The notes under the pieces were generated by a model. The model was not told the origin of the DNA. It saw only the letters and a program-made list of their open reading frames with translations, and made no database searches. Position numbers and translations under genes: made by a program. Shown piece after piece: positions 1 to 6,400 of a DNA stretch of 11,046 nt (positions are counted from its first letter, which is position 1; each line of letters opens with the position of its first letter). The DNA lies in the NCBI GenBank assembly GCA_946539105.1, contig CAMNHG010000042.1, positions 1 through 11,046 on the forward strand. The letters are read 5' to 3'. Source of the DNA: an uncultured Clostridia bacterium (GTDB lineage: Bacteria; Bacillota; Clostridia; Oscillospirales; Acutalibacteraceae).

Positions 1-25
1 GGGCGGACGGTTGTCCGTCCTTTTT
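1..25 (+). terminator. Rho-independent terminator of an upstream gene
   Basis: Bases 1-8 pair with 13-20 (eight pairs, one of them G-U) around a GGTT loop, and a run of five T follows at 21-25. This is a classic intrinsic terminator read on the plus strand. It would end a gene lying to the left of the window and separates that gene from the amylase promoter. The stem may extend beyond the left edge. Confidence 0.85.
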
Positions 26-66
26 CTATGTGCATATTACACAAATAAAATGGTAAAAATTTGTCG

Positions 67-94
67 TTAAAATTCCCCTGTAATATGGTATAAT
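67..94 (+). promoter_or_regulatory. Extended -10 sigmaA-type promoter of the amylase-protease pair
   Basis: A perfect TATAAT lies at 89-94 and is preceded by TG at 86-87, giving the extended -10 form TGGTATAAT. The best -35 candidate is TTAAAA at 67-72 with a 16-base spacer, matching TTGACA at four of six positions. A weak -35 is usual when the -10 is extended. Transcription would begin near position 101 and give a leader of about 24 bases. The -10 call is firm and the -35 is tentative. Confidence 0.75.
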
Positions 95-111
95 TATTGT
101 ATCTCTAACTT

Positions 112-117
112 AGGAGG
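112..117 (+). promoter_or_regulatory. Strong ribosome binding site of the amylase gene
   Basis: AGGAGG at 112-117 is a perfect Shine-Dalgarno core with a seven-base spacer to the ATG at 125. It fixes the start of the amylase. Confidence 0.9.
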
Positions 118-124
118 AACAATT

Positions 125-1765
125 ATGAAATTTAAATTCAAAAAACCGCTTGCCGTACTGCTCGCGGTATTAATGCTCGCTACAGCATTCAGCTTTTCGG
201 TATCGGGCGCGGAAAGTGCCGATAACAGCACATCCGCCAAGAATTACCACCTTGCGCCCACTATCCACGACGGCGCGATTTTGCACGCCTGGTGCTGGTC
301 GTTCAACACAATCAAAGCCCAGCTTCCCCAGATTGCCGAGGCAGGCTTTACCACGGTTCAGACCTCGCCTATTAACCGGTGTAAGGTCGGCGAAAACGGC
401 GGAATGCAGCTAAACGGCAGGGGCAAGTGGTATTATCACTATCAGCCCACCCTGTACACAATCGGCAACTATCAGCTCGGCACGCTCGATGAGTTCCGTG
501 ATATGTGCACCGAGGCTGACAAGTACGGAATCAAAATTATTGTTGACGTTGTGGCAAACCACTGCTCGGGCGATTACAGCGCGATTTCGCCTGAGATTAA
601 GAATATGCCAAACGCTTTCCACCCCACGCTGGAAATTTCAAGCTACTCAAAACGTTACCTTGTAACGCAGGGCAAGCTGTCAGGACTTTGGGACTTAAAC
701 ACCGCAAACCCGGCGGTTCAGACTATGATTAAGAATTATCTTAACGACTGCCTTGAAGCAGGCGCGGACGGCTTCCGCTATGACGCGGCTAAGCACATTG
801 AGCTTCCGAACGAGCCGGTTGAGGACGGTCAGAATTTTGCAAGCGACTTTTGGACTAATATCCTCGACAACGACGCCGAGTTCCAGTACGGCGAGGTTTT
901 GCAGGGACAGGGCGACAGAATCGCGGACTACTCTCAGCTTATGAGCGTTACCGCTTCGTCATACGGAGAAAACCTGCGCACCGCTCTCGCTAACAACAAA
1001 ATCCAGAGCAGAAACCTCACGGCGTATCAGGCTACCGGCGTTGACCCCGCAAAGCTCGTAACTTGGGTTGAGAGCCACGACAACTACTGCAACGACGGCA
1101 GCTACAGTCAAATTGACAATCAGCAGGTTAGAACCGGCTGGGCGATTATCGCCGCAAAGGGCGACACCACTCCCCTGTTCTACGCGCGTCCCAACAACAG
1201 CAGCGCGGACAACCAGTGGGGCGACAATATTATAGGTGCCGCAGGCAACGGCAACTACTACCACCCCGAGGTTGCGGCTGTTAACCACTTCCGCAACGCT
1301 ATGGTTGGCGAAACCTTCAAAATCGGCGCGATTGACCGCAACTTTACTCACATTATGGTTCAGCGCGGTACAAAGGGTGTTGTAATCATCAACTACGGCG
1401 ACACCGACTTTGCCGTTAACACGACTGTCACAATGCCCGACGGCGAGTACACCGACGAGGCTTACGGCGATACATACACTGTTTCTGGCGGCAAAATCTC
1501 GGGCACTGTCAAGGCTAAAACCGTAGCGGTTATCTACGACAGAGAAACTGAGGACTACGGCACCATCGGCGACGTTAACGGCGATAACACCGTTGACGTG
1601 CTCGACTCGATTATTATTCAAAAGCATGCCGCCGAAAAGGCAGACCTCGACGAGCGTCAGATTTACGTTGCGGACGTTAACGACGACGGACAGGTTGATA
1701 TTCTCGACGCTATTGACATTCAAAAGTACGCGGCGGAAAAGCTGACGGAATTTAAGAAAAAATAA
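125..1765 (+). CDS. Secreted GH13 alpha-amylase with C-terminal dockerin
   Basis: Predicted endo-acting alpha-1,4-glucanase that hydrolyses starch outside the cell. Residues 1 to about 29 form a signal peptide (MKFKFKK, hydrophobic core, cleavage near SVSGA-ES). The catalytic barrel, about 45-390, carries all GH13 signatures: region I DVVANH at 141-146, region II GFRYDAAKH at 216-224 with nucleophile Asp220, region III with acid/base Glu257, and region IV HD with Asp319. From memory it resembles Bacillus subtilis AmyE along its length (shared stretches such as TSPIN, FQYGE, LVTWVESHD), so the GH13_28 subfamily is likely. A beta domain C follows to about 472. Residues 481-543 are a type I dockerin with calcium loops starting at Asp483 and Asp517. 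There is no carbohydrate-binding module, so targeting probably depends on a scaffoldin. Six cysteines (57, 86, 128, 147, 209, 322) are notable for an exported enzyme. The protease gene starts 30 bases downstream with no terminator between, so the two are probably co-transcribed. Substrate preference within starch-like glucans is inferred. Confidence 0.95.
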   Translation: MKFKFKKPLAVLLAVLMLATAFSFSVSGAESADNSTSAKNYHLAPTIHDGAILHAWCWSFNTIKAQLPQIAEAGFTTVQTSPINRCKVGENGGMQLNGRGKWYYHYQPTLYTIGNYQLGTLDEFRDMCTEADKYGIKIIVDVVANHCSGDYSAISPEIKNMPNAFHPTLEISSYSKRYLVTQGKLSGLWDLNTANPAVQTMIKNYLNDCLEAGADGFRYDAAKHIELPNEPVEDGQNFASDFWTNILDNDAEFQYGEVLQGQGDRIADYSQLMSVTASSYGENLRTALANNKIQSRNLTAYQATGVDPAKLVTWVESHDNYCNDGSYSQIDNQQVRTGWAIIAAKGDTTPLFYARPNNSSADNQWGDNIIGAAGNGNYYHPEVAAVNHFRNAMVGETFKIGAIDRNFTHIMVQRGTKGVVIINYGDTDFAVNTTVTMPDGEYTDEAYGDTYTVSGGKISGTVKAKTVAVIYDRETEDYGTIGDVNGDNTVDVLDSIIIQKHAAEKADLDERQIYVADVNDDGQVDILDAIDIQKYAAEKLTEFKKK

Positions 1766-1785
1766 TTTAAAAGCAAAAAGGAAAA

Positions 1786-1790
1786 AGGTG
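1786..1790 (+). promoter_or_regulatory. Ribosome binding site that supports a TTG start
   Basis: AGGTG at 1786-1790, within AAAAAGGTG, sits five bases before the TTG at 1796. No ATG or GTG exists in this frame that would keep the signal peptide, since the next in-frame Met is residue 41. The TTG start is therefore well supported. Confidence 0.75.
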
Positions 1791-1795
1791 TTATT

Positions 1796-3139
1796 TTGAA
1801 AATCAAGGCATTACTGACGGCTGCAATACTCTCCGCCGTCATCGTTATTGCTCCGTTCGCACAAAGCGAGCCGGTCTTTGTTACCGAATCGCTCAACAAC
1901 TACGCTTTAGGCTATATGAGCTGGGGCGTTAAGCATATGGGGCTTGACGTATTGCAGAAGAATTTGGAGAAAAAAGGTAATCTGCCCGAGGTCAAGGTCG
2001 CGGTTATCGACTCGGGTATTAACACGGGCAACAAGTACGTTAAAAACCGCTATTCAAACGACGGCTACAACTTTATTAACAACAACACCGACATTAACGA
2101 CACCCAGTACCACGGCACTATGGTAAGCGGTATTATTGCCGACTGCACCTCATCGAATGTAAAGGTTATGCCGCTAAAGGTAAACGGTGAATCGGGCAGC
2201 GGAAAATTGAGCGACGTTAACAGGGCGATTTACTACGCTATCGAGCACAACGCCGACGTTATCAATATGAGCCTGAGCGCGGTTGACAGCAAGCATACGC
2301 TGACAATACTTGACGACGCGATTGACGAGGCTGTTAGCAAGGGCATTGTAGTTGTTGTCGCCGCGGGAAATCAGGCGAGCGACACCGCTGACCGCTACCC
2401 GGCAAACAAGGAAAACGTGCTGACAATTACCTCGGTTGATTCAAGCGACAAAATCGGTGAAAACGCCAACACAGGCTCAGATGTTGACTTTGCCCTGCCG
2501 GGAGTTTTAATCCTTGCGCCGTACAAAAGGTTTATGATGGTTGACTCGGGTACTTCCCTTGCCGCTCCCCACGCCGCAGCGGCAGCAGCTCTGCTCAAAA
2601 GCTGGTGCAAGCACCTAAACCAAGACCAGGTTGTCGATATATTAAAGCAGTACACAGTTGACCTGGGCGACAAGGGCTTTGACAACACCTACGGCTGGGG
2701 TATGATAAACCTTGCAGGCTTTAATGTTAACGCGACTCCCCCCGATCCCGTAACAGAGCCTGCAACCGAGCCTACGGAAGCTACTACAGAGCCTTCGCCT
2801 GAGCCTACAGAGCCTGCTCCCGAACCGACAACAGAACCTGCCGAGCCTACTGAGCCGACTACGGAACCGCTTCCCGAGCCCTCGACAGAGCCAACAACTG
2901 AGCCTGCCACGGTGCCATCTACAGCACCGCTTGTTATAGGCGACGTTAACTTTGACGGTACGGTCGATGTATTTGACGCGGTTATGATTCAGATGTACGC
3001 GGCTGAGACTATCACCTTTGACGACAGTCAGGCGTTTGTTGCCGACGTAAACAACGACGGTTATATAGACGTCCTCGACGCTATGGATATTCAAAAGTTC
3101 ACCGCTGATAAGCTGAAGCAGTTTATTAAAATAGCTTAA
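1796..3139 (+). CDS. Secreted subtilisin-family (S8) serine protease with dockerin
   Basis: Predicted extracellular endopeptidase tethered to a cohesin-bearing complex. Residues 1 to about 24 are a signal peptide (MKIK plus hydrophobic core, ending near FAQS-E). The S8 catalytic domain runs from about 40 to 310. Its triad is Asp72 in VAVIDSG, His106 in YHGTMVSG and Ser254 in SGTSLAAPH, with oxyanion Asn192 in VAAGN, so it should be active. Residues about 314-378 are a Thr/Glu/Pro linker. Residues 381-443 are a type I dockerin with calcium loops starting at Asp383 and Asp417. Only about 40 residues separate the signal peptide from the catalytic core, and they look like the mature subtilisin N-terminus, so a typical I9 propeptide appears to be absent. 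The gene lies 30 bases after the dockerin amylase and probably shares its promoter. Translation starts at TTG, which may lower output relative to the amylase. Its role is unknown: maturation or turnover of complex subunits, or digestion of dietary or plant protein, are both possible. Confidence 0.93.
   Translation: MKIKALLTAAILSAVIVIAPFAQSEPVFVTESLNNYALGYMSWGVKHMGLDVLQKNLEKKGNLPEVKVAVIDSGINTGNKYVKNRYSNDGYNFINNNTDINDTQYHGTMVSGIIADCTSSNVKVMPLKVNGESGSGKLSDVNRAIYYAIEHNADVINMSLSAVDSKHTLTILDDAIDEAVSKGIVVVVAAGNQASDTADRYPANKENVLTITSVDSSDKIGENANTGSDVDFALPGVLILAPYKRFMMVDSGTSLAAPHAAAAAALLKSWCKHLNQDQVVDILKQYTVDLGDKGFDNTYGWGMINLAGFNVNATPPDPVTEPATEPTEATTEPSPEPTEPAPEPTTEPAEPTEPTTEPLPEPSTEPTTEPATVPSTAPLVIGDVNFDGTVDVFDAVMIQMYAAETITFDDSQAFVADVNNDGYIDVLDAMDIQKFTADKLKQFIKIA
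2753..2905 (+). repeat. Thr/Glu/Pro-rich linker repeat in the protease gene
   Basis: Codons 320-370 encode repeated TEP, TTEP and PEP units. These form a flexible, probably glycosylatable linker between the catalytic domain and the dockerin. The DNA repeats are degenerate, with synonymous codons GAG/GAA and CCT/CCG/CCC alternating. That argues for maintenance at protein level, not recent slippage. The repeat also keeps minus-strand frames open and creates spurious Gly/Ser- and Arg-rich antisense reading frames. Confidence 0.85.
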
Positions 3140-3159
3140 AAATTAAAAAAAATTTTTAA
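3136..3159. repeat. A/T-only inverted repeat at the protease stop codon
   Basis: TTAAAAATT at 3136-3144 is a perfect inverted match to AATTTTTAA at 3151-3159, with a six-A loop. The first arm includes the TAA stop. The stem has no G or C and would be weak as RNA. It may contribute to transcript-end processing or be a by-product of base composition. Confidence 0.5.
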
Positions 3160-3180
3160 AGAGAATAAGAGAGAAAAAGA

Positions 3181-3207
3181 GAGACAAGAGTTTTTTACTC
3201 CTGTCTC
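3181..3207. terminator. Bidirectional hairpin terminator between protease and addA
   Basis: Bases 3181-3190 (GAGACAAGAG) pair with 3198-3207 (CTCCTGTCTC) around a seven-base loop of T6A or its complement. Nine of ten positions are Watson-Crick. The tenth is an A-C mismatch in plus-strand RNA but a G-U pair in minus-strand RNA. T-rich tracts flank it on both strands: CTTTTCTTTTTC after the plus hairpin and TCTTTTTCTCTC after the minus hairpin. It can end both the amylase-protease and the spoIIR-addB-addA transcripts. The T-runs are interrupted by C, so efficiency is uncertain. Confidence 0.7.
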
Positions 3208-3285
3208 CTTTTCTTTTTCTTTCTCTCTCTTTTTTCTTTTCTTTTTCTTTTTTATCTTCTTATTATTCTTCTTATTCTTCTTATT
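3208..3285. repeat. Pyrimidine-rich simple-sequence tract with ATTCTTCTT repeats
   Basis: The plus strand here is almost only T and C, with A's rising toward the right. It includes two perfect tandem copies of ATTCTTCTT at 3265-3273 and 3274-3282, with a degenerate copy before them. It is low-complexity DNA of the kind produced by replication slippage, and no coding signal is seen. Confidence 0.75.
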
Positions 3286-3290
3286 GGCAG

Positions 3291-3319
3291 CGTTCGTATA
3301 CGGTCGTATACGGTCGCTA
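3291..3319. repeat. Double CGTATACG palindrome island
   Basis: The 10-base unit CGTATACGGT occurs twice in tandem at 3295-3304 and 3305-3314, and each copy contains the perfect palindrome CGTATACG. The pair is bracketed by AGCG at 3289-3292 and CGCT at 3315-3318, so the whole can fold as one cruciform. It interrupts the pyrimidine-rich repeat with quite different composition. It could be a protein-binding dyad or simply a relic between two microsatellites. Confidence 0.55.
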
Positions 3320-3321
3320 TG

Positions 3322-3434
3322 CTTATTTTTATTTTTCTCTTTATTCTCTTTTTTCTCTTTATCTTTATCTTTCTCTTTATCTTCTTCTTTATCTTTCTCT
3401 TTATCTTCTTCTTTATTTTTATCTTTATCTTCCC
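3322..3434. repeat. Hexanucleotide microsatellite (CTTTAT/CTTTCT type)
   Basis: About 19 consecutive six-base units keep one phase. They are mostly CTTTAT, CTTTCT and CTTCTT on the plus strand. A 24-base higher-order unit made of CTTTAT, CTTTCT, CTTTAT and CTTCTT is duplicated exactly at 3363-3386 and 3387-3410. The minus strand is strongly purine-rich (AAAGAT/AAAGAG). The six-base period gives dipeptide-like Lys-Asp/Lys-Glu repeats when translated, which explains the spurious lysine-rich reading frames. The exact copies suggest recent slippage or unequal exchange. Confidence 0.85.
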
Positions 3435-3453
3435 TGCTTTTGCATGCAACTGT

Positions 3454-3474
3454 ATGCAAATGCAGGTTTTGCAT
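3454..3474. repeat. TGCA-rich hairpin directly after the addA stop
   Basis: ATGCAAA at 3454-3460 and TTTGCAT at 3468-3474 form a perfect seven-base inverted repeat with a seven-base loop. The first base of the hairpin in minus-strand RNA overlaps the last base of the addA TAA (3474-3476). A ten-base palindrome TTGCATGCAA follows at 3440-3449, and TGCA occurs five times in about 33 bases. No U-run follows, so it is not an intrinsic terminator. It may stabilise the 3' end or be a repeat remnant. Confidence 0.5.
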
Positions 3475-6400
3475 TAAAGTGTTATGTAATCTCCCAAGTG
3501 GATTGAGTAGATTATAAGCTGCTTAACCTCGGTTTCGAGCGACTTGCTAAGTGCCTCGCCGTACAGCTCGAGCTGCTTTTGATACAACGCTCTGAGCTTT
3601 TCGATATCCCGGACACGGTCTGTTTTGTAGTCCGCGATAACCAGCTTTCCGTCCTCGACAAACGCCAGGTCAACCGCTCCCTGCATTATTATACCGACGT
3701 TTTTGTCAATATCCATATACTTTTCGTCGAGCAGCGAGGGGTGGATTTTGGCGGTAAAGCGTTCCTCGCGGTAGACCCTCGGAGAGTTCAGTACGCGCTC
3801 AAACAGCTTGCCGCCGAGCATTTCGCTCAGCTTATCAAGCTGAACGCTCTGTGCCTGTTCTTCGCTGAGCCTGCCTGATTTTACAAGGCGGTCAAGCTCC
3901 GCGGAGATATCCTCTTTCGCGGCGGCAAAGTCACAGTACTGCAAAAATCGGTGGTGAGCCGTGCCGATATCAACCGACTGCGCCTTATCCGTTATAAACG
4001 ACGGCTTTTTAATTACCTTTTCAAAGTAATCGTCGCTTTGGCTGTGGGCGATTTGCGAGGCTGTAACCTTCTGCGGCAAATCCATAATGTCGGCGTTGGG
4101 GTACTTAAATTCAAGGTTTTTTCTGAGGATTTCGGCGTAGTTTATTTTTTCGGGAATTTCGGTTTGCGCGGCAATTTCGGTTATTTCCTCAACCACGCTG
4201 ACAGGCTGAATTACATCGTCAAATGACTTAATCTCGGTATAACGCCACTCGGGGTAATTTTCCGCCGTTACCGCTTCGGCGTGGGGCAAAACCTGCTTTC
4301 TCACCGACGGATTGAGCAGAGCTGAGAGCATAGTCCACTCGAACATAGACTTACACGACGAAACCGAGTAAGGCTCAACCTTATTTCCGCTTAGCTTTGA
4401 GTACACGCTGTCCTTGTATTTTTCCGCGTTGTCAACCGTGCCGATTATGTAGAGCTTTTCCCTTGCCCTTGTAAGCGCGACATAGAACAGGCGCATTTCC
4501 TCGGCAATCTGGTTACGCTCAAGCTCAAGCCTAACAGCGGCGCGCGGAAGCGTGTTGTAGCGCAGAACGCCGATTTTGCGCTTTACTCCGAGCCCGGCGC
4601 GGCAATCAAGAAGAACGTCGTTGTTAAAGCTGTTGCGGTTAAACTGATGAGCTGTGTCCGCGATGAAACAGACGGGGTATTCAAGTCCCTTTGACTTGTG
4701 TATGCTAAGCACCCTGACGCCGTTCACGGTTGAAGAATCCGCGTTTGAAGCGGCGTCAAGCGTGCTGCCGGTCTCTATCATCTTGTCGATAAAGGCGATG
4801 AAATCCGACAGGGATTTATAGCCGTGCTTTTCAAAATCACGCGCGTAAACACGCAGAAGGTTGATGTTTTTCTGAGCGGTTTGGGCACCCTTGACCGCCG
4901 AGGTTATCGCGCCTAATGCTGTGGTGTCGAGCAGTCTGCCGATAAGCTCGTCAACGGTGCAGACGGATGAAAGCTGTCTCAGCTTTTTAAGCTCGGTTAA
5001 AAAGCCGTCGATTTTAGTGTTTGTATCCCTGTTTTGGCAGAGCGACGAATACAGGCTTACGTAGCGGTTTTTCGCCCTGATTTCAGCGAGCTCGTCGGGT
5101 GTAAAGCCGTAAACCGGGCTGCAAATTACCGAGAGCATAGGGATATCAAGGGACGGATTGTCGATTATTCTGAGCAGGTTAAGAAGCAGCTTTATCTCGG
5201 TGGAGTCAAAGAAGCTGTCGGCGTCCTCGCAATAGGCAGGCACGCCGTTGGCGATTAGCTTTTTAACAAACTCAACCGCTCCCTTCTTTTTGCCCTCTTC
5301 ATCGGAACTGAACTCTCCGCCCGAGCTTGTGTTCCTTAAAATTACCGCGAAGTCACTGAATTTTGCAGGATGTTTTATGCCGTTTTTATCCGTCACGATA
5401 AAGCCTTCCGACTTTAATTTATGAATCTGCGCGGCAATATAGGACGCTTCAAGCTCAACCTTAGAGGTATCGTCGGGAAATGCGGACTTTTCTATCAGCG
5501 TGATCTCGGTCTCGCGGTTATCGGCGTCATCGTAGGCCGCGCCAACATAGAGGTATTCGTCCGTGGTGTAGTCCATTTGAGCCGCGCGCTTGGACATCAG
5601 CCGTGAGAAAATAAAGTTTACCGTGTCGCAGACCTGAGAGCGGCTTCTAAAATTCTTATCGAGAATTATAACTGCGGGATATTCGGGATTTTTCCTGTCA
5701 TACCGTGTGCAGTTTTCCTTTCTGTCAATAAAAATCTGCGGTCTTGCCTGACGGAAGCTGTAAATGCTCTGCTTAACATCGCCAACGGTGAACAGGTTGT
5801 TTCCGTTTGAAACGCAGGTAAAAATCAGCTCCTGAACCTCGTTCACGTCCTGATACTCGTCAACGATTACCGCGTCAAAACGCTTTGTGATTTCATTTGC
5901 CGCGGCGGTTTTTACAAAGCCCTTTTCATCGCTGTACTCAGCCAAAAGGCTGACGGCAAGCTGTTCAACGTCAGAAAAAGAGAGGATATTTTTATCGTTT
6001 TTCAGCTTTTGATAAACCGAGAGATACTCCCTTACGATGTCAAAGAGCACCGAAAGCAGCTGCTTCATTTCGACAAGCTCGCTGTCCGCCTGAACCTCGG
6101 TATAGTCGTACTTTTTAATCAGCTTTTCAATCTCTTTTTTTACGGCGGTACGCTTATCGGCTACGGATATTTTTACCGGGTGGTCGGTGTAGCCCTTTGG
6201 CGCGCGGATGTTCTTTTTAGGTGAAAAGGTCTTTAGGAAAGCTGTCATATCGTCCCAGTTATCGTCTTTAAGAACCGTTAACAGCTTTTTGAGCCAGCTT
6301 TTTTCCTCGCGCACCGCGTCAAGGAATTTTTCCGCGAGCTCGGGCTCGTTTTCAAGCGACCTTTCCGCGCTGTTCATAAGGCTGATCAGTCGGTTAACAT

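Larger units (their letters stand above)
3140..3473. other. Convergent intergenic region with no supported gene
   Basis: This stretch separates the 3' ends of the protease (plus) and addA (minus). In order it holds an A/T-only inverted repeat overlapping the protease stop codon, a hairpin terminator, a pyrimidine-rich simple repeat, a short GC-richer island with two CGTATACG palindromes, a hexanucleotide repeat, and a TGCA-rich hairpin next to the addA stop. Several frames stay open only because the tract lacks stop-forming combinations. The longest, about 112 codons on the minus strand and beginning at a TAATG overlap with the addA stop, encodes almost only Lys, Glu, Asp and Asn. It has no ribosome binding site and I do not call it a gene. 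Confidence 0.8.

Noticed and set aside
959..1723. 254-codon antisense open frame within the amylase gene, rich in Val
   Set aside because: The opposite strand carries a complete GH13 domain and dockerin with all catalytic residues. The antisense product has no recognisable motif and reflects codon bias, with GTT/GAC codons read backwards.
2642..3094. Antisense frames over the protease linker encoding Gly/Ser- or Arg/Cys-rich proteins
   Set aside because: They are mirror images of the repetitive TEP linker and have no start context or family motif.
3322..3434. Possible CRISPR-like array
   Set aside because: The units are contiguous six-base repeats without unique spacers, and no cas gene is nearby. 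It is a microsatellite.
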